Shown here piece by piece: positions 1 to 5,894 of a stretch of DNA of 8,620 nt (positions within the stretch are counted from its first letter, which is position 1; the number at the start of each line of letters is the position of its first letter). The position numbers and the translations under genes are program-made. The notes beneath the pieces were generated by a model that made no database searches, was not told the DNA's origin, and saw only the letters and a program-made list of their open reading frames with translations. Origin of the DNA: Planctomycetota bacterium (GTDB taxonomy: Bacteria; Planctomycetota; Phycisphaerae; Sedimentisphaerales; Anaerohalosphaeraceae); the NCBI GenBank assembly GCA_021160785.1, contig JAGHBX010000086.1:1-8620 (forward strand), written 5' to 3'.

Positions 1-1
1 A

Positions 2-157
2 ACCCAATTCCCGCATACCAAGTGTCCAGCCAAGCCCAACGTAATGTCATACTACGAAGTGCCGATAGAAATCCTCGAAAACAAAGACCGCCTGGGCGAA
101 TGGGCACAAAAAGCCCTGCAAGTCGCCACGGCCGCCAAGAATAGAAAGGGAAGGTAG
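2..157 (+). CDS. C-terminal end of an unrecognised protein (partial)
   Basis: The frame beginning at base 2 stays open for 51 codons and stops at TAG 155-157. The peptide ends in YYEVPIEILENKDRLGEWAQ followed by a short alanine-rich helix and a basic tail (KNRKGR). The amino-acid make-up, with an amphipathic helix and an ordinary charge mix, looks like real coding sequence; frame 1 in the same place gives an Arg/Pro/Ser-rich peptide typical of an out-of-frame reading. The stop lies 14 nt before the next ATG on the same strand, so the two genes are probably co-transcribed. I do not recognise the family. The N-terminal part lies outside the window and no catalytic motif is visible in what remains. 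Confidence 0.6.
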   Translation, partial: TQFPHTKCPAKPNVMSYYEVPIEILENKDRLGEWAQKALQVATAAKNRKGR

Positions 158-171
158 GACGGACAATCGAA

Positions 172-603
172 ATGAATGAGATTGAAAAAAAGTATTTGTT
201 ATTGTTGAGAGTGTTTCTGCTTAGCGCTGCGGTTGCCTGGGGTTGTTCGGTGTTGGGGCTGGTTCTGCCGTGGGCGATGGTGGACAAGGAATTGCAGGGG
301 CTCGGAGCGGGGCCGATTGATGATGTCATGGTTCAATACTGGCTGAAGATGGCGGCGGCGGTATATACATTGGGAGGATGTTTTTTCGTGATGGTCGCCA
401 TCTGGCCGATCAAATACCGGGCCGTTATCGGATTTGTCGGCTGTCTTCACATGATTCTTGGGGCAGTGTTGCTTGGCAATGGCTTGGTGCTCGGCATCGA
501 GGCAATTCCACTTTATGTTGATGTGGGGTTTTGTTTTTGCGTCGGGCTGGGCATATTTGCCGCAAACCGCAAATTGCGGAAATACTTTGAGGTAGCCGCA
601 TAG
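172..603 (+). CDS. Small four-helix integral membrane protein, unknown function
   Basis: The 143-residue protein has four hydrophobic segments at about residues 9-36, 57-79, 84-108 and 113-131, joined by short loops. A short charged N-terminus (MNEIEKK) precedes them and a basic C-terminal tail (NRKLRKYF) follows, which suggests both ends are cytoplasmic. The hydrophilic loop after helix 1 (residues 38-56) carries Asp/Glu and Gly. From memory, the layout (helix 2 with a Tyr and GG, a charged 'KYR' before helix 3) resembles a family of uncharacterised membrane proteins common in Planctomycetes; no enzymatic motif is visible. The start at ATG 172 is the first in the frame. A purine-rich GGACGGA lies just upstream, but the ribosome-binding site is weak, consistent with translation coupled to the gene ending at 157. 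Confidence 0.75.
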   Translation: MNEIEKKYLLLLRVFLLSAAVAWGCSVLGLVLPWAMVDKELQGLGAGPIDDVMVQYWLKMAAAVYTLGGCFFVMVAIWPIKYRAVIGFVGCLHMILGAVLLGNGLVLGIEAIPLYVDVGFCFCVGLGIFAANRKLRKYFEVAA

Positions 604-616
604 ATATGCAATCGTG

Positions 617-808
617 CTACTTGGTCCATTGCAGGGCGGGTTTTTTCCCCGAGTGCGCACATTCGGTCAGGTACAGGTTGATCAGGTTCTGGTAACCAAT
701 CCCCGTCTGTTTGGCCTGGGCTTTGAAGTACTCGATCACATCGACACCCAGACGGATGGTGATCTGTTTCTTTAGAGCCTTAGCGTGAGGGTTGGCTCGG
801 CCCTTCAT
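617..808 (-). CDS. CopG/BrnA-like ribbon-helix-helix antitoxin, orphan
   Basis: The 63-residue protein contains KKQITIRLGVDVIEYFKAQA, the beta-strand plus first helix of a ribbon-helix-helix DNA-binding fold. A second helix follows (GYQNLINLYLTECA), as in CopG-type antitoxins of type II toxin-antitoxin systems (BrnA and CopG_antitoxin families). Such proteins dimerise through the strand, repress their own operon and neutralise an RNase toxin. No toxin gene is visible: upstream on this strand there are only about 155 nt before the large secreted-protein gene on the other strand, and downstream the neighbour converges 13 nt away. The frame stays open upstream of the ATG and reads RSGTDFAK directly before MKGR, which resembles the usual N-terminus of these antitoxins. 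The gene may therefore have lost its original start, or use an unusual one. No clear ribosome-binding site precedes the ATG. Confidence 0.72.
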   Translation of the reverse strand: MKGRANPHAKALKKQITIRLGVDVIEYFKAQAKQTGIGYQNLINLYLTECAHSGKKPALQWTK

Positions 809-866
809 CTTTGCAAAATCAGTGCCCGAGCGAAGAAAACGGTCACTACGCCGGGAAAGCAGCCTA

Positions 867-895
867 TTGCATTTGGCGGTGGAATGGGTTATACT
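867..895 (+). promoter_or_regulatory. Sigma70-like promoter for the beta-helix/dockerin gene
   Basis: TTGCAT (867-872) and TATACT (890-895) are separated by exactly 17 nt, matching 4 of 6 and 5 of 6 consensus bases with ideal spacing. Transcription would begin near 902, giving a leader of about 60 nt before the ATG at 964. The site lies in the gap between the divergent antitoxin gene and the secreted-protein gene, so it also argues for the downstream start at 964 over in-frame ATGs further up at 811, 919 and 943. Confidence 0.55.
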
Positions 896-963
896 ATTTG
901 TTGCTGGAATACGGGGTTATTATGTCGCACAATACCAGGTTTAGCCTTTTGGAGGGCGTTTTT

Positions 964-3147
964 ATGAGTTGGCGTGATGTCAAGTGGGTATTCATTCTTG
1001 TGGTTGGGGCTCTGCTCATCAGCGGCGGTGTCCGGGCCAACGTGATAGAGATCGGCTCGAACTCGGATCCAATCGAGTTTATCGCGGTGGGCGATGATTG
1101 GCAATTCTTCAGGGGGACTGAGCCGCCGAGTAATCCGCCCGAGGCATGGTGGAATGACCCCGACTTCGTTGATACGGGGTGGGAGACCGGACCGAGCGGC
1201 TTCGGTTACGCCGACAGCGATGATGCGACGATACTCAGCGACATGCAGAACAATTATGTTACCGTGTATATCCGAAAGGAGTTTACGGCTTCTTCGGTGC
1301 CTCCGGATGCAATCGTACAACTGGTGATAGATTATGATGACGGATTTGTCGCATATCTAAACGGCCAGGAACCTTCCGGCGTGCGGCGGAACATAACGGG
1401 CACTCCCACGTACACCTCAACGGCATCCAGTCACGAAGCGGGCACGCCGGAGACGATCGAACTGGACGTCGCCGGCGTTCTGCTCAATGAGGGAATCAAC
1501 ACACTTGCCATAGAGGGACATAACGTCAGCTACGGCAGCACCGACTTTTCACTTGCTCCGGCGCTGCGAGCAATGCCCGATTCTAATGTCACGCTGACGG
1601 AGGATACGACATGGCTGGGCGCGAATACGTATGATCTCAAGAGTACTGTTGTTGTTCCGGCGGGTGTGGTTTTGACTATCGAGCCGGGCTGTGTGGTTCA
1701 GATGCACAGCGGTGTCGGAATCAATGTTCACGGCCGGCTTCTCGCCGAAGGCGGCGAGAGCGAGCCGATTAGCTTTACGCGCAACCCCGGGGGCACGACC
1801 TGGGAGCGGATCATGTTTGTCGATGCCGACGACAGCCGCCTTGTGCACTGTATTATCGAGTATTCCGACTGTGAGGGCGACCACAAGGACTATTATGACG
1901 ACGACTGCGATGAGCAAACACCTCTGCCGCTGAGAAATTACTTCCAGGCGGTGGTTGCCATTGCAAGCCATATCGATATCGAAGATTGCGTTTTTCAGAA
2001 TCTTCCCAGTAACAGCGGCAGCCCGGAGGGGGACGCCATCGCCATCATATCCGATGACGTCGATCATCCCGGCGATGCGACGGCGAATATCATTGGATGC
2101 CGGTTTCTTTCAATCGGCCAGGGCGTGCACACGAGGTTTTCTTACGTGCTGATTAAGGACTGCTACTTCACGGGCCACCACGGCGATAATGACGACATCG
2201 ACCTCTACGGAGAAAGCGTCCCGCCTCCGCTTGTACTCAACAACATACTGTTGAACCCGGCTCACGATGACATGATAAACCCGACGAGATGCTCGGCAGT
2301 GATAATAGGGAACATAATCGGCGGATGCGACGACCACGGTGTGGTCTTGCGCGACAAATGCAAACCGATCATGATCAACAATCTGATTTATAACTGCAGC
2401 AGCGCCGGCATCGCAGTGCAGAATCAGTGCGATGCGCTGCTGGTGAACAACACGATTGTAAATTGCGGGCGGGGCATCAGGTTCTTTGACCACACAGGCA
2501 GGCACGGCCCTCCGTATTGCCTCTTCCCCGGCAGCGGTAAGGCGACGATTGTCAACTGCATTATATGGGATTGTCCGACATCATTGTTGCTGACGGACAC
2601 TTCCTATTCGGAAGAAAATTCTCAGGCGACGGTAAGGTTCTGTAATATCGAAGGCGGGTTGGGCAGCACATCGGTGGCGGCCGGCTCGACGCTGGCGTGG
2701 GATGATGAGAGCAATATCGATGAAGATCCCCTGTTCGCCGACGTCGCTGGCGCCGACTTTCATCTGAAGTCGGTGAACGGGCGATGGAATCCGGCGGTAA
2801 ATGAGTGGGTCGTTGACGCAGTGAACAGTCCCTGTATCGATACGGGCGAACCGGGTCCGGCTAACGAAGAGTATGTTGACTGGCGGGAGGAGTTGTGGCC
2901 TCACGGAGGTCTTGTCAATATGGGCGTCTACGGCGGTACGCCGGAGGCGAGCATGTCCGGCGATCCTGCAGGTAACATCGCAGACCTGAATCATGACGAT
3001 TCTGTCGGCGAGGCCGACCTGCTTCTGTTTACGGAAGACTGGCCCATTCTACAGGTGCTTCTGGATACCGATCTGGATCGCAACGGCACTGTGAACCTTT
3101 GGGACTTTGCAATTATTTTGCAGGAATGGCGATGGCGCAAATTGTAA
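964..3147 (+). CDS. Secreted right-handed beta-helix protein with C-terminal dockerin-like domain
   Basis: The 727-residue protein starts with a Sec signal peptide: charged SWRDVK, hydrophobic core 8-20, probable cleavage after VRA at residue 25. Residues about 36-205 form a beta-sandwich-like module (WQFFRGTEPP, NNYVTVYIRKEF, DYDDGFVAYLNG, GINTLAIEGHN) like the galactose-binding-type domains of planctomycete surface proteins. Residues about 208-600 look like a right-handed parallel beta-helix, with recurring short strands such as VIIGNIIGG, IMINNLIYNC and LLVNNTIVNC; this fold is shared by pectate lyases and other polysaccharide-active proteins, but no catalytic residues can be assigned. Residues about 665-727 carry two EF-hand-like loops (DLNHDDSVGEADL from 674, DLDRNGTVNLWDF from 703), as in type I dockerins. 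The ATG at 964 has GGAGG at 951-955 and directly precedes the signal peptide. The open frame begins at 811, but that would bury the signal peptide. The protein is probably exported and cell-surface or matrix attached. Confidence 0.85.
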   Translation: MSWRDVKWVFILVVGALLISGGVRANVIEIGSNSDPIEFIAVGDDWQFFRGTEPPSNPPEAWWNDPDFVDTGWETGPSGFGYADSDDATILSDMQNNYVTVYIRKEFTASSVPPDAIVQLVIDYDDGFVAYLNGQEPSGVRRNITGTPTYTSTASSHEAGTPETIELDVAGVLLNEGINTLAIEGHNVSYGSTDFSLAPALRAMPDSNVTLTEDTTWLGANTYDLKSTVVVPAGVVLTIEPGCVVQMHSGVGINVHGRLLAEGGESEPISFTRNPGGTTWERIMFVDADDSRLVHCIIEYSDCEGDHKDYYDDDCDEQTPLPLRNYFQAVVAIASHIDIEDCVFQNLPSNSGSPEGDAIAIISDDVDHPGDATANIIGCRFLSIGQGVHTRFSYVLIKDCYFTGHHGDNDDIDLYGESVPPPLVLNNILLNPAHDDMINPTRCSAVIIGNIIGGCDDHGVVLRDKCKPIMINNLIYNCSSAGIAVQNQCDALLVNNTIVNCGRGIRFFDHTGRHGPPYCLFPGSGKATIVNCIIWDCPTSLLLTDTSYSEENSQATVRFCNIEGGLGSTSVAAGSTLAWDDESNIDEDPLFADVAGADFHLKSVNGRWNPAVNEWVVDAVNSPCIDTGEPGPANEEYVDWREELWPHGGLVNMGVYGGTPEASMSGDPAGNIADLNHDDSVGEADLLLFTEDWPILQVLLDTDLDRNGTVNLWDFAIILQEWRWRKL

Positions 3148-3200
3148 CAAGACTTCTGCAAAATTGGTAACACTTTAGCCGAGTGTGAGATTCGCTTGTC

Positions 3201-3220
3201 ATTCCCGCGAAAGCGGGAAT
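3201..3220. repeat. Widespread 'WIPAFAGMT/LDSRFRGND' palindrome
   Basis: The palindrome ATTCCCGC-GAAA-GCGGGAAT is perfect, with an 8-bp stem and a GAAA tetraloop. With its flanks (GTC before, CCAGC after) it is the core of a repeat dispersed through many bacterial genomes. Its minus-strand frames give the familiar spurious peptides LDSRFRGND and WIPAFAGMT, both of which occur here. It is the centre of the larger inverted-repeat element. Confidence 0.8.
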
Positions 3221-3237
3221 CCAGCATAAAATAGCGT

Positions 3238-3263
3238 CCGCCGCAGGCGGTTTCCTGTTTTTT
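3238..3263 (+). terminator. Possible terminator of the beta-helix gene
   Basis: CCGCC (3238-3242), a GCA loop and GGCGG (3246-3250) form a compact GC stem, followed by the T-rich tract TTTCCTGTTTTTT (3251-3263). It lies about 90 nt after the stop at 3147. The stem is only 5 bp and the T-tract is interrupted, so termination is plausible but unproven. The hairpin is inside the inverted-repeat element, which may therefore have brought the terminator with it. Confidence 0.4.
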
Positions 3264-3340
3264 GCACACATGGCTAAAATGTTACCAAAATTGCGATTTG
3301 ACGTGTTTTTGGGAAAGAAAAGGCGATTCCTTTTTATGTA

Positions 3341-3973
3341 ATGTCTCGAATAATCGATCTTACACTTGCTCTTGACTCCCGGATGCGCGGGATCGAAATT
3401 GAACCTGCCCGGACCCTTGAAAAGGACGGCTGGAATACGACGATGCTGCATCTCTATTCGCATTGCGGCACACACATGGATGCTCCGGTTCATTTCGGGG
3501 TTGGAAATGAAACGATAGACATGATTTCACTCGACAAATGCATCGGTCCTGCATGGGTGGTGGATTTGAGCGGTATCGAGGCGCGCACACTAATCCAGGT
3601 CGGCCATCTGGGCGATGTTGCCCAAAAGCTGCACGGCGGCGACAGTCTGCTCCTTCGTACAGGATGGAGCCGGTATGTCAATGAGCCCCGATACCGCAAC
3701 GAGTTGCCGCGAGTAAGCCCGGAGCTTGCCGCGTGGTGTGCGGACCGCAAAGTGCGCATGCTTGGGGTGGAGCCGCCCTCTGTCGCAGACGTCAACAATG
3801 CAGAGGAATTGACTTCGGTGCACAAAGCCCTCTTCGCCGGCGGTGTGATCGTCGTGGAAGGACTGGCCAACCTGGAGGCCATCGGCAAAGACAAGGTAAT
3901 GTTTATGGCGTTTGGGCTGAAGATATCCGGCGGAGACGGCGCGCCGGCAAGGGCGCTGGCTATTGAAGAGTAG
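3341..3973 (+). CDS. Cyclase-family metallohydrolase (kynurenine formamidase-like)
   Basis: The 210-residue protein has the signature of the cyclase/KynB family: HCGTHMDAPVH at residues 41-51 (H41, H45, D47, H51), the conserved metal-binding HxGTHxDxPxH motif. Family members hydrolyse N-formyl or lactam/lactone-type bonds; kynurenine formamidase is the best known. Other conserved parts are the strand AWVVDLSG (71-78), DSLLLRTGW (101-109), LGVEPPSVAD (141-150) and H161 followed by VVEGLANLEAI (171-181), where H161 and E173 probably complete the site. Its length is normal for the family and it lacks a signal peptide, so it is cytosolic. Sequence alone does not identify the substrate; no other kynurenine-pathway gene is nearby. 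The start ATG at 3341 has only a weak purine stretch upstream (GAAAAGG near 3317-3323). The next gene's ribosome-binding site overlaps this gene's stop, so the two are coupled. Confidence 0.85.
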   Translation: MSRIIDLTLALDSRMRGIEIEPARTLEKDGWNTTMLHLYSHCGTHMDAPVHFGVGNETIDMISLDKCIGPAWVVDLSGIEARTLIQVGHLGDVAQKLHGGDSLLLRTGWSRYVNEPRYRNELPRVSPELAAWCADRKVRMLGVEPPSVADVNNAEELTSVHKALFAGGVIVVEGLANLEAIGKDKVMFMAFGLKISGGDGAPARALAIEE

Positions 3974-3983
3974 GGGGTCCAAA

Positions 3984-5813
3984 ATGAAAGGGCAGCGTAT
4001 GAGGAGTTTAAGTGTTCATGTTCATGTAACCATCGTTGGCGTCCTGCTTTTTTGCACAGGTCTCGCCGCGGCCGGGCAAATCTCCGGTGAACTTAAAATG
4101 TGGCACAAGATAACGATAACCTTCGACGGACCGGACAGCAGCGAGTCGGCCGATCCCAATCCATTTCTGTTTTATCGTCTGAATGTGACATTCACCGCCG
4201 GGGATGAGTCCTTTGTGGTCCCGGGTTATTATGCAGCCGACGGCAACGCCGCAAACACCTCGGCGGATTCCGGCAATAAATGGCGAGTGCATTTTGCGCC
4301 CGGCAAAACCGGGAAGTGGACGTACAAGGTTTCATTCCGCAAGGGACAGAATATTGCCGTCAGCGAAGATCCCGATGCCGGAAAAAGCGCCGGCTTCATG
4401 GACCGTGAAACCGGAAAGTTCGAGGTCAAGCCGACGGACAAGACCGGACGCGATATGCGCGCTAAGGGGTTGCTGCAATATGTCGGCAAACACCACCTGC
4501 GATTTGCAGGAACGGGTGAATATTTCTTGAAATGCGGCGCCGATGCCCCGGAGAATTTTCTTGCCTACAAAGAGTTCGACGGCGATTTCAAAACCGACGG
4601 GCAGAAAGACAATCTCATTAAAGATTGGGCTCCGCACATCAGGGACTGGAAGCCCGGCGACCCGACATGGCAAAACGGCAAGGGCAAGGGTATGATCGGG
4701 GCAATCAACTACCTGGCGTCGGAGGGTATGAATGTCTTTTCGTTTATTCCCATGAACATCGCAGGCGACGACCGCAATGTTTTTCCCTATACGACTTACG
4801 ACGAGCGAGAGCGATTGGACTGCTCGCGGATGGATCAGTGGGCGATTGTCTTCGAGCACGGCAACAACCTGGGCATGTACCTGCACTTCAAGACGATGGA
4901 GACTGAAAACGAGTTGCTGCTGGATAAGGGCGACCTTGGTCCGCATCGCAAACTATACTACCGCGAGTTGATCGCCCGGTTCAGTCACAACCTGGCGTTG
5001 AACTGGAACCTCGGCGAGGAAATCAATAACGCCACCCATGATCAGAAGGTCGCTTGGGCCAACTATTTCTGGACCACCGATCCGTACCAGCACCACATCG
5101 TTATCCACAACGGCGCCAACCATTACGACATGTTAGGCGATGCATCGGCACTTACGGGTTTTTCGCTGCAAACCAACAAGCCCGATTTCAGCCAGGTGCA
5201 CCGACGGACACGCGACTACGTGGACCGGTCTGTCGCCGCAGGCAAACCGTGGGTAGTGGCCTGCGATGAGCCGGGCGATGCCTCTCACGCACTTATCACC
5301 GATGCCGAGGACCCCACGCGCGACAACGCCCGCAAGAACGGACTCTGGGGCAATATCATGGCCGGCGGCGCAGGAATTGAATGGTATTTCGGGTATAAAC
5401 ACCCGCACAGCGACCTGACCTGTCAGGACTATCGCATGCGACGGAAGATGTGGACGCAGTGCCGCTACGCCCTGCAATTCTTCGACAAGTACGAAATACC
5501 GTTCCAGGACATGAAGTGCGAAGACGAAATGACGGCAAGTACCGACGACTACGTGCTGTGCAAGCCCGGCGAGATTTATCTGGTCTATCTTAAGCATGGG
5601 GGCAAAGTAAAAGTAGACGTCGCCAAGGGCAAATTCACCCGCGACTGGTTCAATCCTCGCACCGGCGACGGACTGCCGGCAAACCGCACCATTGCCGGAG
5701 GCGGCAATGCCGAACTGACGGCGCCCGACAACAACGACTGGCTGCTTGTCATCCGCGGCAAGGGCAAACTTGCCCTCTCCTCCGACGCGCCACCCGTATC
5801 GCCACCGCTGTGA
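3984..5813 (+). CDS. Secreted DUF5060 glycoside-hydrolase-like protein with collagen-binding-like C-terminal domain
   Basis: The 609-residue protein begins with a signal peptide (basic N-terminus, hydrophobic VTIVGVLLFCTGLAAA, cleavage near residue 30). Residues about 31-150 form an N-terminal beta-sandwich of the DUF5060 type (MWHKITITFDGP, FVVPGYYAADG, WRVHFAPGKTGKWTY). Residues about 160-500 look like a TIM-barrel glycosidase domain: YFLKCGADAPENFLAY, NWNLGEEINN at 340-349 (E345/E346, candidate acid/base after strand 4) and VVACDEPGD with D428/E429 as candidate nucleophile. Residues about 515-600 (YLVYLKHGGKVKVDV, WFNPRTGDG, DNNDWLLVIRGKG) match the putative collagen-binding domain that often closes such enzymes. 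The activity is probably hydrolysis of a polysaccharide outside the cytoplasm; the substrate is unknown. The start is ATG 3984 because AGGGGG at 3972-3977 lies ideally before it. An in-frame TTG at 3963 and an ATG at 3999 are alternatives. It follows the cyclase gene by 10 nt. Confidence 0.82.
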   Translation: MKGQRMRSLSVHVHVTIVGVLLFCTGLAAAGQISGELKMWHKITITFDGPDSSESADPNPFLFYRLNVTFTAGDESFVVPGYYAADGNAANTSADSGNKWRVHFAPGKTGKWTYKVSFRKGQNIAVSEDPDAGKSAGFMDRETGKFEVKPTDKTGRDMRAKGLLQYVGKHHLRFAGTGEYFLKCGADAPENFLAYKEFDGDFKTDGQKDNLIKDWAPHIRDWKPGDPTWQNGKGKGMIGAINYLASEGMNVFSFIPMNIAGDDRNVFPYTTYDERERLDCSRMDQWAIVFEHGNNLGMYLHFKTMETENELLLDKGDLGPHRKLYYRELIARFSHNLALNWNLGEEINNATHDQKVAWANYFWTTDPYQHHIVIHNGANHYDMLGDASALTGFSLQTNKPDFSQVHRRTRDYVDRSVAAGKPWVVACDEPGDASHALITDAEDPTRDNARKNGLWGNIMAGGAGIEWYFGYKHPHSDLTCQDYRMRRKMWTQCRYALQFFDKYEIPFQDMKCEDEMTASTDDYVLCKPGEIYLVYLKHGGKVKVDVAKGKFTRDWFNPRTGDGLPANRTIAGGGNAELTAPDNNDWLLVIRGKGKLALSSDAPPVSPPL

Positions 5814-5824
5814 CGGGGGGAGAT

Positions 5825-5894
5825 ATGGAAAACCTCATAGACCAGCACCGGCGCATCGGGTCGGTGGAGGTCGCGGCGTTGTTTGCCGAACTCA
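5825..5894 (+). pseudogene. Possible 5' stump of a third operon gene
   Basis: Eleven nt after the glycosidase stop an ATG at 5825 follows a GGGGGGAG ribosome-binding-like run (5815-5822). It opens a frame reading MENLIDQHRRIGSVEVAALF and then AELIRRR, an ordinary soluble-protein start. At about 5895 the sequence becomes the 3' end of the regulator gene on the other strand. From there the frame turns into a Cys/Phe-rich peptide that is plainly the shadow of that gene, stopping at TGA 5984-5986 (53 codons in all). I read it as the broken start of a gene once downstream in the cyclase/glycosidase operon. A genuine 53-residue small protein overlapping the regulator is possible but less likely. 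The family is not recognised. Confidence 0.35.

Larger units (their letters stand above)
3158..3294. repeat. MITE/REP-like element with 30-nt imperfect terminal inverted repeats
   Basis: The arms at 3158-3187 and 3265-3294 are inverted copies matching at 25 of 30 positions; the best-conserved core is TTGGTAACACTTTAGCC (3164-3180) against GGCTAAAATGTTACCAA (3273-3289 region). They enclose two further hairpins, at 3201-3220 and 3238-3250. The element fills most of the gap between the beta-helix gene and the cyclase gene and has no coding capacity. The arms plus internal palindromes resemble a miniature inverted-repeat or REP-type element. No clear flanking target duplication is seen. Confidence 0.6.

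Noticed and set aside
811..963. 51-codon N-terminal extension of the beta-helix protein
   Set aside because: It would place a hydrophilic stretch before the signal peptide and cross the predicted promoter. The ATG at 964 has a GGAGG site and starts the signal peptide directly.
3158..3294. Integron attC-like recombination site
   Set aside because: The ends read GGTAACA and TGTTACC, which do not fit the RYYYAAC / GTTRRRY core sites, and no integrase or cassette array is present.
3113..3493. Minus-strand frames giving LDSRFRGND and WIPAFAGMT peptides
   Set aside because: These peptides are well-known artefacts of translating the dispersed palindrome; there is no gene here.
5762..5775. GGGCAA-AC-TTGCCC palindrome near the end of the glycosidase gene
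   Set aside because: It lies inside the coding region, has a 2-nt loop and no T-tract, so it is unlikely to be a terminator.
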